DNA of 64,000 bases from Myotis daubentonii (GCF_963259705.1 NC_081846.1:53101205-53165204); one strand, 5' to 3'; positions 46,377 through 58,913 are shown, counted from the first letter of the stretch. Made by a program: numbers and translations. Notes: a model not told the origin generated them from the letters alone.

Positions 46377-46599
46377 GCCCAGCCGGTTTAGTTTAGTGGT
46401 TGAGTGTTGACCCATGAACCAAGAGATTGGTTACCAATTTGATGCCCGGTCAGGGCACCTGCCCCAGTTGTGGGCTTGATCCCCAGTAGGGGGCATGCAG
46501 GAGGCAGCCCACTGATGTGTTTCTCTCTAATAGATGTTCCTATCTTTATCCCTCACTTTCTCTCTCAAATCAATAAAAACATATTTTTTTTTAAAAAAT
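46377..46599 (+). repeat. Ves SINE
   Basis: A full-length Ves from GCCCAGCCGGTTTAG to AATCAATAAAAACATATT plus a T/A tail. A short duplication ending in GAGCTGA flanks it (46370-46376, 46604-46610). Confidence 0.93.
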
Positions 46600-46756
46600 G
46601 AAGGAGCTGAACTGGAGACTCAACTATTTTATGTTATTTCATATTATATGTGTATTAATATCTTAAATATTATTTAATATTAATCTTAACTTTTGTCTGT
46701 ATGTATTCAAACACCTAGTGTCCATGCAAGATGCATTTAGGCCACATTTCATTATT

Positions 46757-46832
46757 TCACATTTTTTCTTGTTAATCCTTACCTGAGGATATTTTTTCCA
46801 TTGCTTTTCAGAGAGTAGAAGGAAGGGAGGTG

Positions 46833-46878
<46 letters not shown>

Positions 46879-47022
46879 AATTAGGTGCCTCCCACACATG
46901 CCCAACTGGGGGTTGGGAGTGAACCTGCAACCCAGGTATGTGCCCTGGACTGGAAATCAAACCCGAGACCCTTGGTGGATGGGCCGATGCTCTAACACTC
47001 ACTGAGCAACACTGGCCAAGGC
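46757..47022 (-). repeat. Ves SINE, second tail type, with expanded (GA)n
   Basis: Tail 'gttaatccttacctgaggatattttttccattgc', a perfect (GA)n of about 23 units (46829-46876) replacing the usual purine-rich part, then 'gtgcctcccacacatgcc', 'ggactggaaatcaaacccgagaccc' and the head CTGGCCAAGGC. Flanked by TCATTATT (46749-46756 and 47023-47030). Confidence 0.93.
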
Positions 47023-47151
47023 TCATTATTATAAATTTTAATTGACTGTTCATATTATTGACCTAAAATTTCAGGATATTGACACAGCTCAGAATCTGTG
47101 GGCCGTTATTAGATTTAGAAAAAATTGTATAGGTTAATACTTGAATGCATT

Positions 47152-47154
<3 letters not shown>

Positions 47155-47191
<37 letters not shown>

Positions 47192-47420
47192 TATATCTTT
47201 ATTGATTTCAGAGATAAAAGGAGAGGGAGGGAGGAAGAGAGAGAGAAAGAGATAGAAAACTCAATGATGAGAGATAATCATTGATCAGCTGCCTCCTGCA
47301 CACCCCCTACTGGGGATCGAGCCCTCAACCCAGCCATGTGCCCTTGATAGAAATCAAACCCGGGACCCTTCAGTCCGCCGCAGGCTGACACTCTATCCAC
47401 TGAGCCAAACCAGCGAGGGC
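47155..47420 (-). repeat. Ves SINE with (TTTA)n tail
   Basis: The tail is about ten TTTA units, then AATATATCTTTATTGATTTC and the full body to the GAGCCAAACCAGCGAGGGC head. An imperfect duplication, TGAATGCATTTTA and TGAGTGCATTTA, flanks it at 47142 and 47421. Confidence 0.95.
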
Positions 47421-47695
47421 TGAGTGCATTTATTTTAGATTGTATTATTAATGGAATATAACCATATGCATTATATATGTTGCTGTTAGAAATATCAAAA
47501 TAAAGATGTACAGATTTTTAACAAAGGAAAGCAATTATTTGTGAGTAATAAGTGTTGCCCCTCTTGAAAACACAAATTCTTCAAAAAAAGGTTTTTTGGA
47601 GCAAGAGAACACTATTGGATATTTCATCTCTCATCCATCTTATTTTTCAATTTAAGATACCATCTTATACATTTTTCACAGTTTTGTTGTTGTTG

Positions 47696-47943
47696 TTGTT
47701 AATCCTCACTCAAGGATATTTTTCCATTGATTTTTTATGGTGAGTGGAAGAGAGAGGGAAGACAGAGAGAAACATCGATATGAGAAAAACACATTGATTG
47801 GTTGCCTTCTGCAGGAGCCTTGAACAGGGCCTGGGCAGGGGAGGAGCCTGCAACCAAGGTACATGCCCTTGGCCGGAATCGAACCCGGGACCCTTTGGTC
47901 AGCAGGCCAATGCTCTATCCACTCAGTTAAGCTGGCTAGGGCT
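47696..47943 (-). repeat. Ves SINE, second tail type, with (TTG)n tail
   Basis: Tail GTTGTTGTTGTTGTT, 'aatcctcactcaaggatatttttccattgatttt', 'aacatcgatatgagaaaaacacattgattggttgcc', 'cggaatcgaacccggga' and the head GCTGGCTAGGGC. ACAGTTTT flanks both ends (47688-47695, 47944-47951). Confidence 0.95.
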
Positions 47944-47951
47944 ACAGTTTT

Positions 47952-48544
47952 TGTTTTTGCTATTTTGTTTTTAAAAATATATTCAAAACAAAGCTTTGTT
48001 TATTTAATCTCAATATTCTGCAAATGTTACAATGCTTCCCTTAAATATAAGAACAAGTTGAAAGCTTTTTTTGACAATTCAATTTCTAGAATAAATCTTT
48101 TTTCAGTTGGAAGGTTTTGCTTCTCAAGATGTACAGAGGATAAAGAGTATACACTAAATATTTTATATGAATCTTATGAACATTTGCAAAATCTGTGTCC
48201 AGACCATTCTGAAATTAGCAGTATCTACTTTGAAGTGGCCTTTGTATACACCTGCCAGGCACCTTTGGCTTCACTGCTGCTAGGAACTTCTTGGAGTCCT
48301 ATTCCCACACTAGTGTCTTCTGCAGCAGTGGAGTTCCAGAATCCCCTGCCATGATGGTCGCTTAGAGTCTGGTGGTGTGACATCGGGGGGGGGGGGGGGG
48401 AAGCACAGCATGGAGATTCCTGAAAGCTACAAGATTGCCATTGTGGGAGAGATCTTCTTGGAGTTTCAAGTTGGAACAAAAGAACTGAGTCATTGTTCAA
48501 TCACCAGGATTTTTATTGAGAGCCTACTATGTGCAAGATAGAAG
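47952..48544. other. Unique DNA
   Basis: No gene; the 163-codon frame starting at 47863 begins inside the Ves and shows no domain. A run of 16 G lies at 48385-48400. A MIR/L2-like 'ttattgagagcctactatgtgcaag' lies at 48510-48535. Confidence 0.4.
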
Positions 48545-48640
48545 GCACATTTCCTTGGAATCTCTTCCCCCAGATATCTATCTCCTTCAGCTCCAAATGT
48601 CCTCTTTGGAATATAGTATGTTTCACTTTCTTCAAATGAC
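48545..48640 (+). repeat. L2 3' region fragment, weak
   Basis: 'cttggaatctcttcccccagatatctatctcc' matches the L2 block also seen in the L2 at 50520. Confidence 0.5.
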
Positions 48641-48774
48641 TGAGATTGTACAGGTTTGTAACATCCTCCTAAGGCTGTGCTATTTGATTAGTTCTGGATA
48701 GGTGACATTTTACTGCAATGTAAATAAAATATAAACAAATAGAGGATGATTAGGCCTTTGACATCTGACTGAAA

Positions 48775-48865
48775 CCCTGAATGCAATGTAAGTTCTTTAA
48801 TGTATTATAGAACTGTACACTTGAAACATATTAATGAATGTCACCCAATAAATTTAATTTTTAAA
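48775..48865 (+). repeat. Possible L1 3' end remnant
   Basis: 'tatagaactgtacacttgaaacata', 'aatgtcacccaataaattta' followed by an A-rich tail resembles a bat L1 3' terminus. Identification from memory. Confidence 0.4.
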
Positions 48866-48933
48866 AGTAAGCTCTTTGAGATCAAGGATCATTTCTTAAT
48901 TGCTTTTTCATTATCTATTCTTAGTTTATAACA

Positions 48934-48936
<3 letters not shown>

Positions 48937-48965
<29 letters not shown>
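48937..48965 (+). repeat. (TA)n microsatellite
   Basis: About 14 AT units. Confidence 0.95.
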
Positions 48966-48968
<3 letters not shown>

Positions 48969-49892
48969 GGACTCTACATCAAGATTCATAACAAATACAT
49001 TTATGCTAGTTTATAGTGTAGAAATTTAAACTAATTTTTTGAACAATTTATGTCTTTAATGGGGCTATTGCAAAGAGAAATTGCATGCTGTTGTGTTGAT
49101 AATATTATATATAACATATTTTAATGACATCTTGTATGCTAATAGGAAAATTTAATGATTACTAAATGAATTTTAGGCAAAAGCAAATAAATATCTAAAT
49201 TATTTTAGGTTACTTTTGAAAATAAAAATAATTTGAAGAACTGTTTAAAATTATTTCTATATTAATGTTTTTATGTCTGACTATCAACTAATATATTTTA
49301 AGATAGTCATAGAAATGTTTTTTACTTGAAGATAAGATGGGAAAAGAAATTACCACTGACTGTTCTTGCAGTGGTAAAACAGAGATATACACAAGGCTGA
49401 GAATCAGAATGGATTTATAAGCCTAGTAATTCTGCTTAATCTTAGCTAGCTAGCAGATGTTTGGGTTCCTCTTTCTCATGATTGCCATCTGCAAAGATCC
49501 ACAACAGGGTTTATATTCTACTCTAATGACTGTTGTTTCTTAAAACATCATCTTTCCAATCCACCAGGCCTCAATAGGGCCTTCAAAAGTATTTGTGAAA
49601 GTCCTAAATTAGTCTAGCCCTTCATATTCACATAGTAGGGCTCAGGGTGTTTAGCATGCAGAGGTAGTCTCATGTTAATATAGAGAAAATTAGCCTCCCT
49701 GATAGAACATGCTTTCATATTCCTGTAACCAAGGTGGACATACTAAGGAAATGTTGAACTCTTTGAAGTCATTGGGTATTAGCCCAAAACATAGGAAATA
49801 AAAAGTCTCAATAGTAGTTTTTAAAAAATGTAAATTCACTAGTACAGTGTGGTTTATAGACTTTAAGTGAGTTGGTCTAAACATTAGGAACC
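48966..49892. other. Unique AT-rich DNA
   Basis: Nothing recognised. Confidence 0.45.
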
Positions 49893-50030
49893 CTTAGATT
49901 CTAGCTTGATCAATAAATGGCTCTGTGTTCTTGGACAAGCCCCTCAGCCCCTCAGAACTTTAGTTTTCTTGTTCATGAGAAGGAATGGATGTAAATAATT
50001 TCTAGGAATCTTTAAAATTATAAAATGGTT
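49893..50030 (-). repeat. MIR fragment
   Basis: 'gattctagcttgatcaataaatggctctgtgttcttggacaagcccctcagcccctcagaactttagttttcttg' is the centre and right part of an antisense MIR. Confidence 0.65.
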
Positions 50031-50519
50031 GCTTTTAACAACAAAAACAAATTATGCTTCTTTAATTACTCATTTACAACCACTACTTACTATTTTAAAA
50101 AAATAAGTAGAATGTTCATTAATTCTATTATTTAAAACTGTTTGCAAAAGAAATGTGGTTCTATTTTCACATAACCATGCTATTATCTGTTAGCCATTAT
50201 TTTTGCTATTTAAAGTAACCTTGGCATTTTTGGTAAGTTTTCTGTAAGTAGTTTTTTTTTTCCCAATAGATATTTTCTCCCAGAATAGCAAATTCCTATT
50301 ATCATTATTTCAGGGATAACAGAAGCATCAAATCAAGTTGTAATAGTGAAAGAAGAGTTTGGACATTACTGATTTTATCCCCACTTGCCATTTTTTAAAA
50401 AAGTGTAAAAAATACTAACAGAATTAAAACCACTGGCAATTTTTTGCTATCCTCAGCTGAGAAAAACTAAAAGAGTGTGCTACAGGTAGAAGCTCTCCCC
50501 GTTATAAAGACAGAGCTCT
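50031..50519. other. Unique AT-rich DNA
   Basis: Nothing recognised. Confidence 0.45.
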
Positions 50520-50882
50520 CTCTAAGAGAAGGCACATTTTCTTGGAAATCTCTGTCCCCTGATATCTATCTCCTTGCCCTTTTACCCAGGCGATGCACTA
50601 CGATGTCACCTTCCCAGAGAGAATCTTAATTCCTTGTTGAAAATAGTGTCCCCTGTCACACTGGGTTTCATTTCTCAGCTGTATTTGTCTTTACGTAACA
50701 ATTATCCCCACCTGCAATGCATTTGTTTATTGTCGATGACAAGCATGGAAGTTCTATGAGAGCAGGCATGATGGAGCGCCAGCAGACACTGCCCTGTCGC
50801 CAGTGCCCAGGACAGTGCTTGGAATGTACAAGCAGCTCAACAAACACTGAATGGATGAATGAATGAATGAGTGAATGAATGC
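50520..50882 (+). repeat. L2 LINE 3' end with (GAAT)n tail
   Basis: 'tggaaatctctgtcccctgatatctatctcc', 'ttctatgagagcaggcatgatgg', 'cagtgcccaggacagtgcttggaatgtacaagcagctcaacaaacactgaatgga' and the terminal TGAATGAATGAATG identify a complete L2 3' end. Confidence 0.8.
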
Positions 50883-52324
50883 CTTTGAAAACTTAGTGCT
50901 AAATAGAATCAGGCAAGTGAAGGAATAGAGCAGTGTGGCATAAAGAAGAGCATGGAGTAACCAATATTTCTTGCATGAGGGAAAGCCTGGGCTCTAGGGT
51001 AAGACTCATCAATGCAGACAGTTACAGGGACCAAGAAGTTAATTGTAAATATGCTGTTAAAACAATAGGGTGTGATAAGAACTGTTGCGAACTGAAAAAT
51101 GCATCCATATCTAAAGAAATTCACAAGCTTCACATCCCTGGAAGCCAAAACAAACAACGTTATGGGCTACAATTGGCTCTTGGGCCACGTGCTTATAATG
51201 TGTGCTAGGTAACTTTTGTGGAACAGTGCAAGTGGGAATGACCTTGTACTCTATTATGAAGGAGACAAAATGTAAACCAAAATAAATAAAACCTAAAATG
51301 GAAGCCACCTGGAAATTTGAATAGCTATTGATGTGGAAGGTCACCAGAAAACAGAGCCCCTGGATATGAGCCCAACAGTGACATCAGGGCGTTTATCAAT
51401 AATTAACTTGAGATTTCCAGGAGAACAATGGTTAGTGTGATTCTAAGTATTCACTAAAAATCAGTGTTTCTCAAGCAATGCATCCCTTGCTTCTAGAGGA
51501 AAGCTTCTTTGTCTATAATCATATCCTTTTCAGAAAATGAGATCATTACAGAAATCATATTTCCGACATTTCTTTTTAAAGCAAAAATAACTAATTTGCA
51601 CATTCTAATTGCCATCTATTCTTTTGTTGATAGCTTTATTGAAGTCTTTGTATGCCTTCTAGAAATGTTTGCCAAGAGAGCTATCTGGAAAATAAAACAT
51701 GCAGGTAAATAGAATTTAAATTACAGAAAAGTTTTTATTCAAAGAGACATGATTTATTCCAGAAAGCCGTGCTGACTTCAGGGCATTGAGTACATACACT
51801 ATGACGCGCTATACCTGAGGCACTTTAAAACCTGGGCTTTCTTCTGCTTGGTATAATTGCTCTACTTCAGCTTACCGAGTAGTTGCTTAGATATCTAGTT
51901 TTCCTTGTCTCCAGATCTAGCTTAGCTTCAGAGATAATTCTAGCATACTAATACATAGAGAGAGTGAGGTCACCTTAGTACAAGAAACAGCTCTGCTTAG
52001 CTCTCTCAATATTTTGCATTTCTTGAGTCTTCTTAATGTCTACCATAGCAGTTTATATGAAAACTAGGCTTGCAGGTCGATGTGGAGGCAGCCTGCCCCC
52101 AATCCTCTGCCTACTTCCAAGAACTTGTAGTGATCAGTCAGTGGGATGGAACTGGGTATGGAGTTGTCTTCTGTCTCTATTTTCATTCCTTGACAACCAT
52201 CTTGTTCTTGGGTTGGAAATGCATATCTTCTTAGATGTTCCTAACCAAACACTAATAAACATAGTCAAGAAAGGGGGAGTTGGACTCAATATATATAAAT
52301 TAAATCGATATTTCAATTTAATTG
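50883..52324. other. Unique non-coding DNA
   Basis: No gene or repeat recognised. Confidence 0.4.
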
Positions 52325-52420
52325 GGTAGGCACTTATTGAAGGCCGTCCATGTTCTAGACCTTGGGCTTGGCTCCTGCTTCGAAGGGATTTATAGTCTAG
52401 AGAGGGAGATGACGGGCCTC
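52325..52420 (+). repeat. L2/MIR3-type fragment
   Basis: 'taggcacttattgaaggccgtccatgttctagaccttggg', 'cttcgaagggatttatagtctagagaggga' match the shared ancient block 'ttattgagcacc..agtctagtgggg'. Confidence 0.5.
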
Positions 52421-53367
52421 TGAGGCCATTGCATGCATAGTGGTACAAAGGACCACCAGGACAGACATGCCAATGGGAACATCATAGTTGGCCATTAGGC
52501 CAGGCTCTTTTGTCTTAGATGTATAGAGTCTTGTATCAGTATGTTATATTTCCTTTTTTTTAATCTAAAAAAATTTCAGATTTTTAGCAGTGAACCCATC
52601 CTAAATTCCCATTTAAATCTTGACAAGAAGGAAAAGAATGGCCAAAGATGCAAGATAGTTTCTACCTGGATGTGGTAATCAGAAAGGGTGAGTTTTGTGG
52701 TATTCCTCAAGCTTTATTTGTCCCTGAGGAATAGTAAATTCCAGGGGATGGCCTCATTCCCCAGAGTTCAAACCTGGAAACTATTAACAGAAGTGCTGAT
52801 CTTAGCTGTTGGGAGAAAAGGGTGTATCTCAGGCACTAAATATAGATTTACAGAGCTCCCACCAAATGATGTTCTGCAGGAGCAAAGACAAGCGGCAGAT
52901 ATCTGGGGAAGGAAAGTGAAGACTGAGGGAAGCCATTGTAAATGGTGCATGTTTTACATTATGCACAACTGAGCACGTGACAAGTACGTATGTAGTCAAA
53001 GTAAAAAAATGCATCATTGCCAACTGGGTACACAGTCCCCTCTCAACACAATTGAAACAGAGTTTCTAATGTATCCATGATGTGGGCCAATTGATATATA
53101 CCTGGAGTCCTGTCAGTAGGAAATATGAATGTGCATAAATCTCTTAAATTCAGTGTTCAAGGTGGGTGGGATCAGCTATTCAACCTTCCCTTTTCTCCTC
53201 CTCCTTGCTTCTCCTTTTCTTCCCCCCACCTCCTCCCTTTGTAAATTTATGATTGAGAAATTATTCAAACTGCTTCAAGCTCCGTCATTTCTGCATGAGT
53301 GCTTGATGCTTGTTCTTAGATCTTCATCTTGTTACTGGGTCTAGAAGCAGAGGTATAGCATTACATT
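52421..53367. other. Unique non-coding DNA
   Basis: No gene or repeat recognised. Pyrimidine-rich at 53185-53240. Confidence 0.4.
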
Positions 53368-53410
53368 AAAACACTTTACTGCAAAAAAAAAAAAAAAAAC
53401 ACTTTACTGC
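53368..53410 (+). repeat. Poly(A)-only retrotransposition scar
   Basis: A run of 17 A (53383-53399) lies between two perfect copies of ACACTTTACTGC (53371-53382, 53399-53410); counting shared As, the duplication reads AAAACACTTTACTGC. No body sequence remains. This is the layout of an L1-type insertion truncated to its tail. Confidence 0.8.
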
Positions 53411-55294
53411 ATTGTGTCTGTTGGCTTGGTTAACTTCTGTGTGGCAAAACCAAACCAAATTCTGAAATGATTCACTGGATCTTTTTTGCCAACATTAAAA
53501 AGAAAAAAATTATGAGTTAAGCAAATGCTACATTAAAAATACGGAGCTTCGTGGTTTGACATTAAAAACTTTAATTACAATTTTGTTTAAATTACTAAAA
53601 TATCAGCTGTAGGGGTACTTCTGCACACAGCTGATGTTAATGGAGATTAAATAATACTGCTTAGTTAATGTTTCTTATCTTGTCTTCTTTTTAATGTTTA
53701 GGTACTCCACTTGTCTATTCCCCAATTAATGCTTACAACTTGCCCTGTCGTCTTGCATTATATATTATAATGTATATGTTACAGTTAGTCTTTGCTATGT
53801 AATCTTCAGTATCATGTAATACAAGGGCAATTACCTCACCTCCATGTATAGCATTAGAAAGATCCTTGAATATATTGCTTCTCTCTATCTCCGTGTTGCC
53901 CACATTTGCACAAGCTTGTAGAGAGATAACTGACTTTTCTCTGTGGCAACAAGAGGATGATTAACCAGTTAGACTGCTTCCATGCCTAAGTTTTTCTCTG
54001 GCACTGAATGAAAGGGGTCGCTGTAGTAGATTAGTGAGGTAGTTTGTATAATGCAGATAGCTATTAAAATTGTCATATATAGTATATGTCATCAACACCC
54101 TGTCACTTAACTACCTTTGTGGACATCTGTAGGAGCACATAATATACGTCTGAATTCTGGGCAAAACTATAAACTTGGTTACGTTTCCAAATGTATTATA
54201 TATAAGATTAAAACCCTCAAAGTTTAAAATGACGGGCTTGTTGTCAAATGCACTGTACTTTTTATTCTAAAGGATCAAAAGGCTTTTGTCTTCCTACGTC
54301 TTCATGAAAACTCCTAGTGGTTTTAAGAGCAGCATCATGCTGGTGAGACCTCTCCTACCTCTGGGGTGTCCTGCCGTGCTCTCCATCTGGATGGAATAGG
54401 AAAAAGAAGTAGAACAAAGTTTTTTTGGTTGTTTGTTAAAAGTCACCAGAGGCTTATTTGTGTGTGTGTTTAATTTTTACAGCTTTGTTGTGGTTGGTCT
54501 TTTGCAATTATACCTGTGAGCTTACATGGTGAATAATAAATTATGGGAGTAATGTACAAAAACTCTAGAGAACGGCTTCCTGACTAAATGGCCACTTGTG
54601 ACAAGTCTGAATTTGCTTTCTGTGTTTGGAAAGATGCTATTGCTCTCCTGGGAGTTCTCCTATTGGCAGGTCACTAGCAGGCCTTTCCAGGGAATGGCGT
54701 CACCCGTGACAACTCAGAAAGAGAGGGCTGCATTCCCCAGATGTACCCTCTAAGACTGCATGAGGTTTAGAGCCTCCAAGAGTCAAGGTTATAAAGTATC
54801 AGCTGGGGGTGGGCAGCTTTATAGAGAAAAGTGCACACCAATATTCTTAATTACCCCTACCCAAAACAGCAACTCAATGAAAATTACGACATAGGTACAC
54901 TAAAATCTAAATTATCTATTTTGATGCAGGGGTACATTTGTTAAAAGCCATTGTATTAAACACAGGTGACATTCTGTCAATTGGCAATGGTATATTAGAT
55001 TTATTATTTAAATTATGTTGCATTTAGGCTAATATTAGAATCTCAGTAGTTTACGTTTCCTATGCAAGCAACAATAAAGGGCTAAAGGCTCAGAGGTGCA
55101 TTAGGAGGCAAATGAAAGCCACTCCGATAGCAATCATTTTTAACAGATAAGCCACGAAGTAGATACTTTACACCTTGGTGATCAGTAGATCACTATAAAT
55201 ATCTGTAGGTGGTTGTGCGTAGCATTCATGCTTACATGTACATAGCTAACAGGCTGATTCCTGAAAAGGACTGTCAACAGATGAGTGGTGTTGA
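53411..55294. other. Repeat-poor DNA, possible regulatory content
   Basis: No gene or transposon recognised in about 1.9 kb. The segment 53540-53680 pairs two E-box cores (CAGCTG) with TTAATTACA and TTAGTTAATG motifs. No conservation evidence. Confidence 0.3.
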
Positions 55295-55470
55295 GGTAAG
55301 ATCATGTTGCCTGGTGCCAGAGGACTTAGATTTGAACCCACTTCTGATCTTACCAGTTTTTTCACATTGAAGAAGCCTTAAAAGTTCCTAAACATCAATT
55401 TCTCTGTCCATAATATTGAGTAGTATACTTGCGCTCCTTATAGAATGTGTTTTGTATTATTAAAGTTAGG
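55295..55470 (-). repeat. MIR SINE
   Basis: 'gcctggtgccagaggacttagatttgaacccacttctgatcttaccag', 'cctaaacatcaatttctctgtccataatattgagtag' in antisense MIR order. Confidence 0.72.
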
Positions 55471-56879
55471 CAAGGGTGATTCCGCAGATGGGTAAGACAC
55501 AGGTTTAGGCCATAAGGAGATCAGGGGGTGAGTGAGCAGAGAGCAGACCAGTAAACGTGCACTAGTGCAGCAACTTTAAGTGGTTGTATGAAATACCTTT
55601 ATGTTATATTTCTTACTGTACAATGAAATCATGTATAATTAATTTTGAACCACCAGAAAGTAGGTTAGGCCTAGGCCATAACATGCACATGAAGCATTTT
55701 TTGTGTGAAATATATGATTTTTAAGTCACTCAGCACAAACAAAGTTGTAGCCTAGAACAGGAAAACTTAGAACCAAGTACTGTGTGTATGTTTCTGGGTC
55801 AGCCCCAACTTTACAAGTAGGCAGAGGAGGTGACTTAATGAGCCCCTATTTCTAATATGCCTAGCACAGTGCCTGGAGTGAAGTTCACTAAACAGACATA
55901 TTATATGTACTATGACAGGGTGAGTGGCAGCCATTAGAGCATTCATGCACTCAAAATATTACCCTCAGCGATCTGTCTTAGTTATTGGTTGGTTGAGACT
56001 CCTACCATTAGACTTTCACTCTGACAACTAGGAAATTGCATCCCTGGAACTCTTCCCTGAAAGGTTGATGTCCCTGGGGAAAGATAAAACTTATAAACTA
56101 GGGTGAATCCCTAACACTATAGTGTAAATTAGTTTCTAACATTAGCAAACTTAACATCAGAACACGACAGGGCATGAAATAAAGTAGGAAAGCCTAATCA
56201 GAAAAGAAGAAGGAAGGCAAGGTCTGCAGTCTGGAGCCCTGTTAGCGAGAGCCTGAAGCATTTTGGTGGGCCCTAGGGTGGCATGGGGTTCTCTCTTAAG
56301 CTGAGATTGATGTGACACTATTGCCTCTCTGAGCTCAGCATTTGGGAGGTTCTGCTGCAAAGTGGTGCGAGGACCCTGACTGTAATCGTCACCTAGCTGT
56401 GGACCAGTCCTGGTTATTTCTGCAAATCTGCCGAGAAGGTAGAGTGACAGTAGACAGGCTTGTGTTGAACTCACTCCCTCCACCATAAGAATCGAGAAAG
56501 AAGCTTAAGAATACAACAAAATGGGAATTTTGATGGGGACCAAAATGGCCACATCTGTACATTTGCTTCCCTGTTCCTAAGTTAGCAGAAGCCATTAACC
56601 ACTGAGCTGGGAGAGTTGGTATGGGGCAGGAAGCAAATAAGAGAACTAGAGACACTTCGATTGCCTACTTCCCCTTCCAGCTTGGGTGTCACTCATTTAA
56701 ACATTCTTGCAGAGGAAGAGCTGTCAGGCTAACCCTTCCAAGGGAAATGCTAAACAAAAATATCAGTGTGTACCTTAAATATTGCATGGAAGTCAAACAC
56801 TGGTCGTCAAGATCGTTAAGCAAGGCTGAAGGACGAAATTCCAAAAGCCATAGGTAGAGATGAATCCTGCACAATTCAT
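55471..56879. other. Unique non-coding DNA
   Basis: No gene recognised; frames at 56157-56857 overlap on both strands without domains. A weak L2/MIR tail ('gcctagcacagtgcctggagtgaag') lies at about 55855-55890. Confidence 0.4.
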
Positions 56880-57360
56880 GTAAGATTCAGCAGCTTGTGG
56901 TGTTGTTTTTTTTCAGCGCTAGAGAATAATCCACTTTATTAGCGTGTTTGCAGCAGACATGGATGGCATACATTGCATATTATAATTTGCCATGGAGATT
57001 TTACCGTTCCAATTAAGTGTCTGTTTAGTTAGCACAAATTTGCAGCGAGCTATCCTTCTAAGGCCTGGTGGTATTTCATGGTACGTCAGTCAATAACCCA
57101 TGTCCCCAGCCTAATTGCCAAGGGGCTATTTCCTGACTTCTAGCCAGAGGTTGGCCTTGGGAAGTATAAAGTTATGTTTGTTAAATGCAAGCCTCACGAT
57201 CTCGGGAAGGCATTAGCAATAATCTTCCTGCCCATTGCACAAATTTCTCCCTGTAAATGCCAGTGATCATGGTGTAGACAAGCATGTGCTCCACTCCCAG
57301 GATTTTTCTTGAAAACTAAACTTCTTGTGAGTTTCCAAAGCCTTGCTCTCTTTTTTAATG
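56880..57360. promoter_or_regulatory. Candidate conserved non-coding block
   Basis: Repeat-free DNA with clustered AT cores: AATAATCCACTTTATTAG near 56926, TTCCAATTAAGTG near 57007, CCTAATTGCC near 57110 and GCATTAGCAATAATC near 57210. The motif style resembles developmental enhancers. This is inference from composition only. Confidence 0.3.
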
Positions 57361-58004
57361 TTCACATTATGTTAAGGTAAGTGGAATTAGAAATAGAAAT
57401 AAATTAGTTTAATCATACATGAAGTATTATTTTTCATAAATACTTTAGTCATTTTTACATGTAACAATGAAAAAATGAACATATTAATTTGCTGTCAGAT
57501 TGAAAAATTCTAAAAAATATTAATTTTTATAAACACTTGTCGATGTTATTTAGAAATAAGTCTTTGTTAGATTACTCAGCTCTGGATCTAGAGTTGAATA
57601 AGTTTTCTGTAACATTGCTTATTGTAAAGAGAAAGATATTCCTGTTGTGCATGTGCCCACATTCGCATGCAAACACATGCATTTTATAGTTTTTGAAAAT
57701 AAAGTGTAAATGTATCTAATTCACCTCCCAATACTGTATATCAGTGTAAGAAAGGCATGGATTTTATGTGAGTAAATTTATTTTTATTATGATAAAATAA
57801 TCAAAATTATTGCTAAGAAAGTTTCCCGATATTTACAAGAGCTTAAAGGTAGAAATTAAGGATATAGCCATACACCCTAGTGATAGAAGAAGAGAAATGA
57901 GATATCAGGGTATAGAGCAGTCACCTTTAAATCCCACCCACCAGTGTTTTCAGTGTTAAGCAGCCAGGGAGAGGAGAGCAGTCTTGTCAAAAGGGCCATT
58001 TGTA
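57361..58004. other. Unique AT-rich DNA
   Basis: Nothing recognised. Confidence 0.45.
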
Positions 58005-58080
58005 AATCACAAAATGTAAGGGTTAGAAGGCACTACATTTTATAATCTAGTCTCATCTACCACTGAATTCAGAAATCCTT
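58005..58080 (+). repeat. MIR3-like fragment
   Basis: 'tgtaagggttagaaggcactac', 'ttataatctagtctcatct' match the 'ggagctggaagggacc..gtccaaccc' block of MIR3-type repeats. Confidence 0.45.
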
Positions 58081-58127
58081 TCTATTATAATCATGACTTT
58101 GACTATTCCTTAAGAAAGTATGATTGG

Positions 58128-58276
58128 TCTGGCTGGTGTGGCTCAATGGTTGACTGTCGACCTATGAACCAGGAGGTCACTGTTCTATTCCAGGTTAGGG
58201 CACATGCCCAGGTTGTGAGCTCAGTCCCTGGTAGGGGGCATGTGGGAGGCAGCCAATGATTCTCTCTCATCATTAA

Positions 58277-58330
<54 letters not shown>

Positions 58331-58378
58331 CCCCTCTCTCTCCCTTTCTCTCTGAAATCAATAAAAATATATTAAAAA
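58128..58378 (+). repeat. Ves SINE with (TC)n and target duplication
   Basis: A full-length Ves whose pyrimidine part has expanded to about 60 bp of TC (58279-58345). Flanked by AAGAAAGTATGATTGG (58112) and AAGAAAGTGTGATTGG (58379), one mismatch. Confidence 0.96.
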
Positions 58379-58394
58379 AAGAAAGTGTGATTGG

Positions 58395-58908
58395 CCCATA
58401 AGATTGTTAATTTTAGTACTGGATGTCAGTAATGTTTATATAATTCTTCTGCCAGAAAATTTTAATTTCTCCCTAGTGTTTTTCTCCAATTCTTTCTTTT
58501 ATTAGAAGTCACCCCTCACTCCCACCCCAACACATTTGCCTTTGGGCTGGGTTTATGGCTATGTATCTAGAGACCACATTTCCAAATTTCTCTAACAGTT
58601 AGCTGTAGCCATGTAATTAAGTTTGGGGCAATGGGATCTGAGCTAAAGTAATATGTGGAACTTCCAGGTCATCTGTTTAAAGACAAAACCGTTTGTGCTG
58701 AATTTCCTGGTAGTAGGCACATGGCGGCAACTTTAGATTTAGAGATGGAGCTGTGTATTGATGATGACTGAGTTGATTGTCAAGTTTTAATACCTGGATC
58801 ACATCATAGAGCAAAACTTTCTACCTATCCCAGACCACATCCCTGTCACTCACCATTCCATCTTATTTAATTTCACTGTATTTTAGGGTTTCTTTGTTAG
58901 GCAATTTA
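58395..58908. other. Unique DNA
   Basis: Nothing recognised. Confidence 0.4.
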
Positions 58909-58913
58909 GTCTA

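Noticed and set aside
47863..48354. 163-codon open frame
   Set aside because: It begins inside an antisense Ves SINE and runs into unique DNA without any domain.
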